The notes beneath the pieces are model-generated. The model ran no database searches, was not told where the DNA came from, and saw nothing but the letters and a program-made list of their open reading frames with translations. A DNA stretch of 64,000 nt from Halorussus aquaticus (GTDB taxonomy: Archaea; Halobacteriota; Halobacteria; Halobacteriales; Haladaptataceae), in assembly GCF_024218795.1 (NCBI RefSeq), contig NZ_CP100400.1, forward strand, positions 3,524,464 through 3,588,463. The letters are read 5' to 3'. The position numbers were made by a program, and so were the translations under genes. Below, piece by piece: positions 36,326 to 45,997 of the stretch (position 1 is the first letter of the stretch; each line of letters starts with the position of its first letter).

Positions 36326-39300
36326 ATGGAAGAACCTACAGCCTCCACTCCCTCTGATAGTCGAGACAATCTAACAAACCATCGAACAACTGACGGTGAG
36401 TCAACCCGATTATACATTCGTGTTCAACCGACCGACAACGCCCTCAACCCGAAGACGATACAGCGCCAGTTCAAGCGACTGCAACAAATCACGTACCCTG
36501 AACCAGACGGCATCCTCGACCGTTTCCGAGGACCGATCCGTCCCACGCTAGAGTTCCTCCTTGTTTCCAACACGGAATCTTCGCTCTCCTACTACGTCGG
36601 TATCGACGAGCAAGACACGGTCGATGAACTAGAACGCATTCTCCGTGGCGTCTTCCCGAACTCGTACGAGTTTGACCGTGTGGAATGGCACGCTGACCAA
36701 CTCACACTATCCGATGAGATGGCCGACGGAGCAGATAGTGAAGCCACTAAAATCGCTGGCGTTGAGTTTCAGGGCCAGACCGATAGACGCCGTGATTGGC
36801 AGACCAAACTCACGCCGTTCGAGGAGTTTACGAGTCACGACGAAGACGACCATGCCCGAGTTCCGCTGACGGCAGTCGTCGAGACGATGGCTGAGCGTGA
36901 CCTGCCGATGGTCTACCAAGCTCTACTCCGCCCGAAACTAGACTGGACCGACGACCTCGAAGACCGCCGTCTCGACATCGAGATGAACATCGACACTCTC
37001 GGCGGACAACTGGCGAACGCGGTCCTTGGTTCACCCGACGAGTCGAACCCTGCTCTTCCAGCGAGTGACGAAGAGCGCCTCGCAGAACTCGAAGCCAAGG
37101 ATGCTCGTCGTTCGTTCGAGGTGAACGCACGCGCCATCGCTATCACAGACAAGAGCGATACCGAACCTCCGACTGAAGACCCAAAGCGGGCAGTCCGAGA
37201 ACTAACGTCTGCGTTTAGTGACGTGAGCCGGACGAGCTACGAGATTAATGGTACAGTTCACACGGGAAGTGATGGTGTCGCCGTCTTTGATGCAATCCGG
37301 GAACGCCAATTCCAGCCACCAAACTACGAGCGACTCGCAACGAAAATTCCGGGGACAACAAACACTAGTTCCGGTATTGTCGCTGACGCGACGGAAGTGA
37401 CAAACTTCTGTCTCCTCGATGGTGCAGCCTTAACCACAGCGGGAACGCGAGCACTTGCCCCGTCTCGGGGAGAACAAACTGCACTCCCACGGCCCACGAA
37501 GGAACAACTCACCCAGTACCGGACGTCGGGCCTCACGCTCGGCCAGCCCCTCTCCCAGGACGACACCCCCACGGACCCGATCGCACTTCCACCTGAGCTA
37601 CAACCCCTACACGTCGCATGGTTCGGGAAAACCGGGTCCGGGAAGTCGACTGGACTCACGACGGGAATGCTCGACAACCACGCCGCGACCAGCGGGGCTT
37701 CGATTCTCATCGAACCGAAGGGCGATGGTATGCCGGTCGAGTACCTACGAGCGCACTACGCCAAATACGGCAACCTCGACAACGTCTACTACTTCGACTG
37801 TGCTGAAACACTCCCGGCGCTCTCGTTTTTCGATATTCGGCCACAACTTGAGGCGGGTATCGACCGGGCGACGGCCGTGCAGAACACGGTCGATCACTAC
37901 ATTGAGCTTCTCATCGGTATCATGGGCCGCGACCGATTCGAACGTGCGGTCCGGTCGCCGGACATCATCCGGTACCTAGTCAAAGCGCTGTTCGACCCGG
38001 TCCACGGAGCGGACGCGTTCAGCCATCGCGACCTCCAGCAGAAAGCCACACAGATGGCTGAGACGCGAGACGCACCGCCCGTTACTGACGACGACCTCGC
38101 GGTGATGCTCGGCGGTGTCGTCACGAACAGCAAGCGCTCGTTCGACGAACTCATGCAGGGCGTGATGAACCGAATCGAGAAAGTCCCGCTTGACGACCGC
38201 CTCGCCCACCTTTTCAATCACGTTCCACAGAATACGACCGAAGCGAGGATAGACGGGGACGAAACAGCGCCTGACCCGGAGTTCGATTTCTTCGACGTAC
38301 TCGACGAGGACGCCGTCGTAATCTTCGACACGAGCGGTCTGCGAACGGAGAGTCGGCGGGCGCTTACGCTGGTCTTACTCTCGAACCTCTGGACGGCACT
38401 TCGGCGGCGTCAACGTCTCCACACGAAAGAGAGGGATTTACCTGAAGACGACTACCAAGATAACGCTACGGACGACCTGCCACTGGTAAACCTCTACGTT
38501 GAGGAGGCCGCAGAGGTCGCGGCCTCAGGCCTGATGACCGACCTGCTCGCCAAATCCCGAGGATTTCACCTCTCGGTGACGCTCGCCATGCAGTTTCCAG
38601 CACAAGTCCGGAATACGGACACGGAAGCCTACGCCGAGATTCTGAACAACATCTCGACCATCATCACGGGAAACGTCGCGGTCGACTCAGATCTCGAAAA
38701 ACGACTTGCAACCGAAGACATTCCTCCGAGTGAGGTCGGCAATCGCTTGCGGGCACTCCGCCGTGGACAGTGGTTCGCCAGCCTTCCGGCTGGATTCCAA
38801 GACCGAGAACCACGTCCGTTCCTCCTTTCGTCGGCTCCGCTGCCACCGGGACACCCCGAAGGCGATGACCCACTAACTGAAACACAGTCGCTGGCGTTCG
38901 AGGCACTTCTCGACAGCGTCAAGGACCGAACGCGGCTCGACTACGGACTCGATTTCCTCGCAGATGGGCAAGCACAGTCGCGACCGAGTACCACCGTTCA
39001 AGCTCCTGGAAGCAAAAACGGCTCTCCCGCTACTGAGACGACCAACACACGCGTCGATTCAGCGCTTCCCTACACGAAGCGACTGCCCACTTGCATTCAA
39101 TACAATGAAGACGCCCACGCTATCGTCTGCACGGGGTGTGAGAGTCGCCACGACCCTTCGCCTGCTGGCCTAAAGCGCGGTATCAAGTGCTGTTCGAGCC
39201 TCGACCGTATTGACCGCGACAAGATTCCCATCTGTGAGGTCAGTCTAACCCTCTCGCCACAGGAGCGCGAGGAAAGTGAGTATTCCGACCGCCAACTCGC

Positions 39301-40024
39301 ATTCCTGCAGGTCGTCTATGCGGCCCATCAAGGCGAGTATGATCCCGAATGGGAGTACGACATCTGTTGGGACAGCATGCTCCGCCTCCAAGAGTACGTC
39401 GGCATTGAATCCGAAGCAGTAGACGAACTCGTCGACGATGATCTACTCCGTATTGACTGTGACCACCCACACCGTCTCTACACGGTGACTGCGGACGGCC
39501 GAAGTGAAATCCAGGTTGCCCACCGCGAAGGAATTGCGTACGGCCACGGTGTCGGTGACCTTGGAGAGTCGAGCCTCCATCGCGTGATGGTTGAGATTGG
39601 TCGTCAATACGTCGAAGACGCCTACGCGAACGACTCCGATTCAGACGTAGTCGAGGTGGTTCCGTACTACGAACTCGACGATGGTCACCGACTGGACGTT
39701 GCAGGCCTCGACGCTGACGGAAACGTTCAGGCTGTCGTTGAGGCCGAGCGTGCGAACCATGACATCCTCCGAGCAGTCCCGGAGGACTACGACAAGATGG
39801 CGGCCTTCGACCCCGAGGATGCTATTTGGATTGTGAAGAACCGGGATGCCGCTCACGACGTGCTGGAGGCGTTGAACGAGCCGCCGACTGGTGATCGACG
39901 GGTGGAAAAGGAGTACAGTCGCTCCTCACCTCCACGAGCGTTCCGGCTCGATGCGCCGGGGTGTTCAGAGATTCATACGCTCGGGTATGTTCGGGGGTCG
40001 CTGCTCGACCTCGAATCACCGTGA
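36326..40024 (+). CDS. VirD4/HerA-like conjugation coupling ATPase with winged-helix and nuclease-like tail
   Basis: This is a 1232-residue protein from ATG 36326 (MEEPTASTPSDSRDN), with 16 more codons open upstream. Residues 1-420 form an N-terminal region. Walker A is LHVAWFGKTGSGKSTGLTTG near residue 432. LILIEPKGDGM follows. NLYVEEAAEVAASGLM near residue 720 is the Walker B region, and VTLAMQFPAQVRNT near 760 the Gln-bearing motif. A Cys pair (CTGCES) lies near 930. A winged-helix-like part (DSMLRLQEYVGIESEAVDEL) follows near 1010. The last 150 residues (HRLDVAGLDADGNVQAVVEA...YDKM) resemble a PD-(D/E)xK or replication-relaxation type domain. It probably couples processed DNA to the VirB4 channel. 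Confidence 0.82.
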   Translation: MEEPTASTPSDSRDNLTNHRTTDGESTRLYIRVQPTDNALNPKTIQRQFKRLQQITYPEPDGILDRFRGPIRPTLEFLLVSNTESSLSYYVGIDEQDTVDELERILRGVFPNSYEFDRVEWHADQLTLSDEMADGADSEATKIAGVEFQGQTDRRRDWQTKLTPFEEFTSHDEDDHARVPLTAVVETMAERDLPMVYQALLRPKLDWTDDLEDRRLDIEMNIDTLGGQLANAVLGSPDESNPALPASDEERLAELEAKDARRSFEVNARAIAITDKSDTEPPTEDPKRAVRELTSAFSDVSRTSYEINGTVHTGSDGVAVFDAIRERQFQPPNYERLATKIPGTTNTSSGIVADATEVTNFCLLDGAALTTAGTRALAPSRGEQTALPRPTKEQLTQYRTSGLTLGQPLSQDDTPTDPIALPPELQPLHVAWFGKTGSGKSTGLTTGMLDNHAATSGASILIEPKGDGMPVEYLRAHYAKYGNLDNVYYFDCAETLPALSFFDIRPQLEAGIDRATAVQNTVDHYIELLIGIMGRDRFERAVRSPDIIRYLVKALFDPVHGADAFSHRDLQQKATQMAETRDAPPVTDDDLAVMLGGVVTNSKRSFDELMQGVMNRIEKVPLDDRLAHLFNHVPQNTTEARIDGDETAPDPEFDFFDVLDEDAVVIFDTSGLRTESRRALTLVLLSNLWTALRRRQRLHTKERDLPEDDYQDNATDDLPLVNLYVEEAAEVAASGLMTDLLAKSRGFHLSVTLAMQFPAQVRNTDTEAYAEILNNISTIITGNVAVDSDLEKRLATEDIPPSEVGNRLRALRRGQWFASLPAGFQDREPRPFLLSSAPLPPGHPEGDDPLTETQSLAFEALLDSVKDRTRLDYGLDFLADGQAQSRPSTTVQAPGSKNGSPATETTNTRVDSALPYTKRLPTCIQYNEDAHAIVCTGCESRHDPSPAGLKRGIKCCSSLDRIDRDKIPICEVSLTLSPQEREESEYSDRQLAFLQVVYAAHQGEYDPEWEYDICWDSMLRLQEYVGIESEAVDELVDDDLLRIDCDHPHRLYTVTADGRSEIQVAHREGIAYGHGVGDLGESSLHRVMVEIGRQYVEDAYANDSDSDVVEVVPYYELDDGHRLDVAGLDADGNVQAVVEAERANHDILRAVPEDYDKMAAFDPEDAIWIVKNRDAAHDVLEALNEPPTGDRRVEKEYSRSSPPRAFRLDAPGCSEIHTLGYVRGSLLDLESP

Positions 40025-40113
40025 TAAGGGAAATAGGGACTCTATCGAGGGAGAGACGCGAAATAGTATACCTGTAATTTAATAAGATAGAGGGAAGGAT
40101 TCGCTAAGTACCT

Positions 40114-40668
40114 ATGTCGGCATTCCTCATTCAGGTAAGTGGACATTCCATTCAGGAGAAAGCTGACCCTCGGTATGTTGCTGGCGCGAAAGGCCCACGC
40201 TTTTGTGATGAACCACTCAAGCATGGCGAGTACTTTAACGCAAGTCCATTCTGGAAACGAGAGGGATATGGACGACGAGAGGCATGGAACAGCATTTCAC
40301 CTGGAGATGAAGGGCTCCTCTACTGTACTGGAAGTGTCGACGAACACGGCGCTTGTCTCAGTCATCTTCTGACCGTAGATAGCGTCATCCTTAGTGAGTC
40401 GGATGGTGCTCGCCTTAGGTTCTCAGCGGTTCAGGAACTTGACCCAAAGATTCTATACAGCGATATTCAGGATGAGATCGAGAAAGGTTCCTTCTCAGAG
40501 CAGATGAATTACTGTGGTCAAGAGGGATTCAATATTGCTCAGATAGCGGCTTCGGATATTGACCGTGTTCGTGATCTCGTCAACTCGATGGAGTCACAGG
40601 ATATCTCCTCAGACTCATATCCGGACGACTCCTTGAAAGCAATCGCAGAAGACCACTTTGGAGGATAA
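40114..40668 (+). CDS. EVE/PUA-like domain protein
   Basis: This is a 184-residue protein. The segment AWNSISPGDEGLLYCTGSVD (residues 54-73) has the pattern of an EVE-domain ligand pocket. It is followed by SHLLTVDSVILS and LRFSAVQELDP, which together suggest a PUA/EVE fold. EVE domains bind modified bases and often occur in defence and mobile contexts. The gene lies 89 bases after the coupling ATPase on the same strand. It is AT-richer and less acidic than neighbours, suggesting later acquisition. Family placement is tentative. Confidence 0.5.
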   Translation: MSAFLIQVSGHSIQEKADPRYVAGAKGPRFCDEPLKHGEYFNASPFWKREGYGRREAWNSISPGDEGLLYCTGSVDEHGACLSHLLTVDSVILSESDGARLRFSAVQELDPKILYSDIQDEIEKGSFSEQMNYCGQEGFNIAQIAASDIDRVRDLVNSMESQDISSDSYPDDSLKAIAEDHFGG

Positions 40669-40807
40669 CCCGCGCAGGTATGCACATTAGAGGTTCAACC
40701 AGTTCCAAAGTGTCTAATAGCCGTCTACGGGAATCAAGGCTCTCTTTCTAAGCGCTTTTCATCGGCTACCATCTTTTTCGTAGTTGACGTGGTGCTGGAC
40801 TATACGC

Positions 40808-41584
40808 ATGCCAATTGATATTGGAGGCGTTGTGAGTGATGGATATGAACGGACTGTCGCACGAAATGGGCTACTCTTCATCGGTATTTTCTACCTGATT
40901 TCTCTTCTTGAGGGATTGTTCTCGCCCACTCCAGCTCAACCGGCTATGCTTCCGGACCCAGTTGGTGGGCCGGGTATGGGGCCTGCTCCTGTTGAAGGGA
41001 TGCAGCCCTACGCACCATCGTTGGGTCTCTCACCGGTACTCACTAGCCTCCTCTCGTTGCTTCTCGGAATCATCTCCATAGTCGTTACAATCGGTGCACT
41101 ACGGACGTTCGTAAGTGAAGAAACAGAGCAGATACCCGAAGCGCACTTTAGACACAACCTCTTGTGGGCGGGGTTGAACCTCATCATCGGAGGCATCATC
41201 TTTGGAATCACCATCGCTATCGGATTCCTCTTTCTCGTTGTTCCAGGCTTGTTCCTGCTCGTGAGCCTCTTTTTCTGGGAGGTCTATGTCGCCGTCGAGG
41301 ATCAGAACTTCATCGAAGGGTTCCGGAACAGCTGGCGATTGACCCGCGGCCATCGACTACGATTGTTCGGACTCGGCATCGTCGTCGCAATCATCGCACT
41401 GCTAGTCAGCATCGGTTTCGGAATCCCCGGAATCTTTCTCCCCGATATCCTCGGGTTTCTGATTGCACAACTCGGATCTGCCTTTTTCGGTGTCTTTTTC
41501 CTCGCCACGGTCGCACAAACCTACAACCAACTTACCGCGATGGAGAACGAGCCACGTGTCGAAACAGCTGAAGAGAGAACGTAA
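40808..41584 (+). CDS. Polytopic membrane protein (DUF7847 / GPDPase membrane-domain-like)
   Basis: This is a 258-residue protein from ATG 40808 (MPIDIGGVVSDGYERTVARN). It has five to six membrane segments, including LLFIGIFYLISLLEGLF, LLSLLLGIISIVVTIGAL, IIGGIIFGITIAIGFLFLVV and LGIVVAIIALLVSIGFGIPG. A Pro/Gly/Met-rich loop lies at residues 45-75. The segment FWEVYVAVEDQNFIEGFRNS with WRLTRGHRLRL is the hallmark of haloarchaeal DUF7847-type proteins related to the membrane domain of glycerophosphodiester phosphodiesterases. No catalytic domain is present. Function unknown. Confidence 0.6.
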   Translation: MPIDIGGVVSDGYERTVARNGLLFIGIFYLISLLEGLFSPTPAQPAMLPDPVGGPGMGPAPVEGMQPYAPSLGLSPVLTSLLSLLLGIISIVVTIGALRTFVSEETEQIPEAHFRHNLLWAGLNLIIGGIIFGITIAIGFLFLVVPGLFLLVSLFFWEVYVAVEDQNFIEGFRNSWRLTRGHRLRLFGLGIVVAIIALLVSIGFGIPGIFLPDILGFLIAQLGSAFFGVFFLATVAQTYNQLTAMENEPRVETAEERT

Positions 41585-41632
41585 TGCAGACTCGTTCCGT
41601 ACGCATCACTCCACGGGTCCCCACCGCCCATT

Positions 41633-42904
41633 TCATCCAGATAGAACCCGTTTGAGCCGGTAGATAATCCCAGTGGGCGAAGACTCCTGTGAGGTATCGT
41701 CTTCGAGTGCTTTCCGTTTTGCACGCTCGATATCTCGTTCGTCCCGAAGACGTTCGTTCTCGGCTTCGAGTTCACGAAGTCGCTGCTCGAGCCTCGTAAT
41801 CGTCTCGATGCGTGCTTTCTCCCGTTCGTAGACGGTTCCTTCGTTGTCGGACGGCTGAACGCCAGCGACTGATGAGGAGTCCGCCACCGAGTTAACAGAC
41901 GAATCGTACTCTCCCGTGTCCGATTCTGCCTGTGCTTGCTGACCCTGCTCTCCGCTCGGCGAGTAGTACTCAGTCGTCACGTTCTCTGCACGCTCGATCG
42001 TCTTCTCACCGTACGTGCTTCCGTCAGCGTAGTGGACGGCATCCCATTTCTCACGCATGAGGCCCGACCGCCTGAACAACCGATCCATTCGGTGGGTATC
42101 GCCGCCAGTCCAGAACGCGAGCAGGCATGCAAGCGCCATATCCGCCTCAGATTGGCTGTCATATCCGTGGGTATCACCACGCCAGAGTTGCTCGAACTTC
42201 GCGCTGTTGGACGCTGCTCGCGCCCGAGCGAGCAACGCCTCGTCCGAGAGCGCCTCGTTCGGTGATGTGGACGCTTCGATGCTACTTGTTTCCGTTTCGG
42301 TGGGTTCGTCATCCCCGTCACTGGATTCCGTGTTTCGCTCGCTGTCTGTGTTCTCAGGTTCGTCCTCGTCGGCGACGTGGTCGGCGTACACGCCAGCGAG
42401 AGCCGTTGTACGTTCGATAATATCGGTCGGAGTCGTCTCAACGTGGTTGGCGGTGACGGTAAAGAATCGAGCAGTTTCGTAGAGTTCAACGTCACCTCGT
42501 CGGTTCCGTCCGGGCGGGAGTTCACCTTCGATGAGGACGTGATATCCCGTTCCAGACGGACTGATTTCGGTGTACGAGTTGAGTTCGTCGATAATGGATT
42601 TCGCCCAGTCAGTCGGCGTTTCCGTCTCTGGGTCACGAGCGTCGTCGAGGTCGACCCCCACGAAGGGATCGTCGTTACAGAAGACGAAGCCGAGCCCGTT
42701 AGCCGATCCATCAACTGCATACTCGCGTGCCGTCTCGAAACTCCCCCATGTCTCGTCGTCAGTCGCGGACGCAAACCGGCCCGTGTGGGGATTCACGGGA
42801 ACCTTCGTTTGTTTATCCCCACGTGTCTGTTCGCGCCAGCACACCCACTGGTCGTACTCAACAAGCAGTTCGGGAAGGTCGGAGGTAGTCGGAAGCATTG
42901 TCAT
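41633..42904 (-). CDS. Primase-polymerase family protein (NrS-1 polymerase-like)
   Basis: This is a 423-residue protein from ATG 42904 (MTMLPTTSDLPELLVEYDQW). The ORF is open to 43012 with unlikely sequence. WVCWREQTRGDKQTKVPVNP opens the domain. FVGVDLDDARD near residue 85 gives the metal-binding Asp pair. SPSGTGYHVLIEG near 120 supplies the His of PrimPol enzymes. ELYETARFFTVTANHV follows. Residues 230-345 resemble the helix-bundle domain of phage NrS-1 polymerase (HGYDSQSEADMALACLLAFW). The C-terminus is a coiled coil (RLEQRLRELEAENERLRDER). It probably primes or copies plasmid DNA. Confidence 0.8.
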   Translation of the reverse strand: MTMLPTTSDLPELLVEYDQWVCWREQTRGDKQTKVPVNPHTGRFASATDDETWGSFETAREYAVDGSANGLGFVFCNDDPFVGVDLDDARDPETETPTDWAKSIIDELNSYTEISPSGTGYHVLIEGELPPGRNRRGDVELYETARFFTVTANHVETTPTDIIERTTALAGVYADHVADEDEPENTDSERNTESSDGDDEPTETETSSIEASTSPNEALSDEALLARARAASNSAKFEQLWRGDTHGYDSQSEADMALACLLAFWTGGDTHRMDRLFRRSGLMREKWDAVHYADGSTYGEKTIERAENVTTEYYSPSGEQGQQAQAESDTGEYDSSVNSVADSSSVAGVQPSDNEGTVYEREKARIETITRLEQRLRELEAENERLRDERDIERAKRKALEDDTSQESSPTGIIYRLKRVLSG

Positions 42905-43012
42905 CTCGAATCGAGGGACGCCGTCGAAGCGACTCGGTCCCAGAGTACCGGCACAAATGCAACCGGGGTACTTGATGGTACTAGATACCGATTTCAACAC
43001 GCGCACCGACAC

Positions 43013-44091
43013 ATCTTTACTTCACAGCTTTCCAACTCTCGTCTAAACCGACAGGATAAGCAGGCGGATATCTCGAAGTCGTTCGGCAATCTCTAATTCC
43101 TCATAATAACGAGCGTTCCCCCGAACTACTTGCCCGAGGCCGTTCACACTTCGTGAATCACCCGAAAGAACGACTCTCGTGGACGATGTACCCTTTTACC
43201 CCGTTCTCTCAGTCTCGCGCACGTAGCATGAACAGACCACCTGATTCGATACCGATCGGGAGAGACGCTAAAACTAGCAGATAGGCTCGAGTTGCACTGA
43301 GCTCTCAGCGAGGAATTCCCGAAAATTCGACAGCGCAGCTAGGGTGTATCCAGTAATTCGGCCCCACCTCGTAACGGGAAACACTACAGGAGCGCATTCT
43401 ACGACGACCGATTAGGCGATTCTCTCTTTGCAGAAGCCTTCACGACCCCATTTCGCATTCAGCACGAACTGGAGAACTCCCCTGAATCTATTCCGGCGAA
43501 ACACCCGAATTCGACATTAAAACCGGGGATGTACCGTCAAATTCTCTTTCTACCGCCATCCACTCAGAATCGGACCCCGCTACGTGCAGAATCACCAGAC
43601 CCCTCACAGACGCGAATCCGGACGTACATAGTGTCTCTCCAGAGAACCCAAGCAATACGTAGAATCGTCCGATTGCCCTAGAACACCAACAAAAGAACAA
43701 CGTAAAAGCAGAGTCTACACCCACTCACGCAGCGTATCTTTCGGAAATTAGCTAGTTTGTGAACTGCCGTCGTATTGCCTATCCTGAAGGTGAGGTAGGA
43801 GGAACTGGTCTGGAAAGCAGAGCGAAGGAACTGAAAAGTCACCATTGGTGTGTTTGCAATCTCCGTAGAGCGTGGGCCTCGCAGAAAGTAGCGAACTATT
43901 TGCCGAGTCGTCCGGGCCTAAAAACTGATGCAAATTGGTGGGGTTGAGGTACCTATCCAGTGCGACGGAGCACGAAGCCTCCCAGACTCGCGAAGCGGAA
44001 TTCAGAAGGGCGAAAAACTGCTACAGTGACCGAGGGACTATCCCACGAAGCTGAGACGAAAGTATAAACGCACGAACCGCTTCCTAGACCC
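43013..44091. other. Long intergenic region, probable element border
   Basis: These 1.08 kb have no ORF with haloarchaeal character. The ORFs at 43488-43724 and 43748-43933 are rich in Cys, Ser and Leu and I do not support them. I saw no integrase remnant, tRNA fragment or clear direct repeat. The last 35 bases hold the promoter of the aldehyde dehydrogenase gene. Confidence 0.45.
44060..44069 (+). promoter_or_regulatory. TATA-box promoter of aldehyde dehydrogenase gene
   Basis: CGAAAGTATAAAC spans the BRE/TATA elements, with the TATA core 24-31 bases before the GTG at 44092. This indicates a leaderless transcript. Confidence 0.55.
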
Positions 44092-45675
44092 GTGCAACCA
44101 CTCGAGTTCGAGAACGAACTAACGCTGCTCACGTACCAGCAAGACGGCTCCGAAGACGAGTTTCACGAGACTTACGAGGCGGCCGTGGAGTCGGTCAGGG
44201 CCGACCTGGGAGCGTCCCACGCACTCCGCATCGACGGTGACTCCATCGAGGCCGAGGACCGATTCACGGTGACGAGTCCTGGGGATTTCGACCTCGAAAT
44301 CGGCGAGTTCGCCGCGGGCGGCGAAGCCGAAGTCGACGCCGCGGTGAGCGCCGCCGCCGACGCGTTCCCCGACTGGGAGCGCCGCGACGTCGATTCGCAC
44401 ACCGCCGTCTTCCGGGACGCCGCCGACCGCATGCGAGATCGCAAGTTCGAACTGGCGGCTACGCTCTCGCTTGAGAACGGGAAGAATAGGACCGAGGCGA
44501 TGGCCGACGTCGACGAGGCCATCGATTTCCTCCGGTTCTACAGCCTCGAACTGGAGTGCTCTGACGGCTATCAATTCAACACCGGCCAACCGACGCCCCA
44601 CCAGCACACGACGAACCTGCTGCGACCGTACGGCGTCTTCGCGGTCATCGCTCCGTTCAACTTCCCGCTGGCCATTCTCGCGGGAATGACGGCCGGCGCG
44701 ATGATCACTGGCAACACCGTCGTCGCCAAGCCCGCGAGCGCGACGCCGCTGATCGCCCACAAGTACGCCGATATCCTCGCCGACGCGGGGATTCCCGACG
44801 GCGTGTTCAACTTGGTCACGGGCGGCGGCAGCACAGTCGGCCAACCCCTCACTGAGCACGAGGATGTCGCTGGCGTCGCGTTCACGGGGTCTCGCGAAGT
44901 CGGTCTCGACATCGAGCGGGCGTTCAGAGAGCAGGGCAAGCGCGGCCCCGTCATCGCCGAGCTCGGCGGAAAGAACCCGGTCATCGTCAGCGACGAGGCC
45001 GACCTCGACGGCGCGGTCGAGGGCGTCGCGATGGGCGCGTTCTCGTTCAGCGGCCAGAAGTGCTCGGCGACCTCCCGCGTGTACGTCTATGAGAACGTCT
45101 ACGACGAGTTCACCGACCGATTAGTGGAGGCGACCGAACGATTGGGTATCGGTCGCGGCGAAAGACTCGACACCGTCGTCAACCCCGTTATCGACGATAG
45201 CGCACTCGAGCGCTATCGGAACATTACCGAGCAAGCGCGGACTGACGGGACGATTCGGACTGGTGGGTCCGTCGTCGACGATGACGACCTCCCCGAGGGA
45301 CGCTACGTCGAACCGACCGTCGTCACCGACATCCCCCACGGACACGGCCTCGCTCGCGAGGAACACTTCCTCCCGTTCGTGACGATCCACCCCGTCTCGG
45401 ACCTTCAGGAAGGCATCGCAAAGTCCAACGACAGCGACTACGGCCTCTGTGCCGGACTATTTTCGGAAGACGACGCGGAGATCGACCGCTGGTTTCACGA
45501 GATAGAGTCCGGGATGTGCTATGTGAATCGGTCTCAGAGCGCGACCACGGGCGCGCTGGTCCAAGCACAGCCCTTCGGCGGCTGGAAGTTCTCCGGGACG
45601 ACCGGCAAGTTCGCAGGTGGCTACTGGTATCTCCAACAGTTCTTGCGCGAACAGAGTAGAACTCGTGTCGAATAG
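44092..45675 (+). CDS. Aldehyde dehydrogenase, L-glutamate gamma-semialdehyde (P5C) dehydrogenase type
   Basis: This is a 527-residue protein with a GTG start fixed by the promoter spacing. IAPFNFPLAILAGMTAGAMI near residue 190 is the NAD-binding motif. AELGGKNPVIV near 295 carries the catalytic Glu region, and FSGQKCSATSRVYVY near 325 the catalytic Cys. The ending PFGGWKFSGTTGKFAGGYWY LQQF is of the P5C-dehydrogenase type. It would oxidise glutamate semialdehyde to glutamate with NAD in proline/ornithine breakdown. No PutA-like proline dehydrogenase lies nearby, so the exact substrate is inferred from the family only. Confidence 0.85.
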   Translation: MQPLEFENELTLLTYQQDGSEDEFHETYEAAVESVRADLGASHALRIDGDSIEAEDRFTVTSPGDFDLEIGEFAAGGEAEVDAAVSAAADAFPDWERRDVDSHTAVFRDAADRMRDRKFELAATLSLENGKNRTEAMADVDEAIDFLRFYSLELECSDGYQFNTGQPTPHQHTTNLLRPYGVFAVIAPFNFPLAILAGMTAGAMITGNTVVAKPASATPLIAHKYADILADAGIPDGVFNLVTGGGSTVGQPLTEHEDVAGVAFTGSREVGLDIERAFREQGKRGPVIAELGGKNPVIVSDEADLDGAVEGVAMGAFSFSGQKCSATSRVYVYENVYDEFTDRLVEATERLGIGRGERLDTVVNPVIDDSALERYRNITEQARTDGTIRTGGSVVDDDDLPEGRYVEPTVVTDIPHGHGLAREEHFLPFVTIHPVSDLQEGIAKSNDSDYGLCAGLFSEDDAEIDRWFHEIESGMCYVNRSQSATTGALVQAQPFGGWKFSGTTGKFAGGYWYLQQFLREQSRTRVE

Positions 45676-45782
45676 GCCGGAGAATCTCGTTTTGACCCGG
45701 ACACGGCTATCCGATAACTTCTAACCTCGACACGGCTCCGGGGAGGAGTCAGACGAGGCGCTTGGTTTATCGGTAGGGGAGA

Positions 45783-45968
45783 TTAGGACATCACGAACGT
45801 CAACGCACCGTCGCAGTCGGGACATTTCGGTGGCAGGGTGTCGTCCAACTCGACAGCGTAGCCACAGTCGTTGCATTCGCACGCACCGTGCGTCGAGGTG
45901 TCGGCACTCGCGTGCGGATTCACTGTCGGATGTCGGAGTCCTATCGGCGGCGAGTCACTCGCGGCCAT
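45783..45968 (-). CDS. Small zinc-ribbon protein (61 aa)
   Basis: This is a 61-residue protein. The Cys pairs CNDC and CPDC are 14 residues apart (ECNDCGYAVELDDTLPPKCP), a rubredoxin/rubrerythrin-like zinc ribbon. The first 25 residues are polar and probably disordered. A 23-base palindrome lies 30-52 bases upstream and overlaps its promoter. The role is unknown. Such proteins are widespread in haloarchaea. Confidence 0.7.
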   Translation of the reverse strand: MAASDSPPIGLRHPTVNPHASADTSTHGACECNDCGYAVELDDTLPPKCPDCDGALTFVMS

Positions 45969-45997
45969 GTGCGAACAGAGGGCACGAATCCGTAAAT

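Noticed and set aside
43488..43933. Two minus-strand ORFs of 78 and 61 codons in the gap before the aldehyde dehydrogenase
   Set aside because: Cys/Phe/Ser-rich composition, no acidic bias, no recognisable motif and no promoter.
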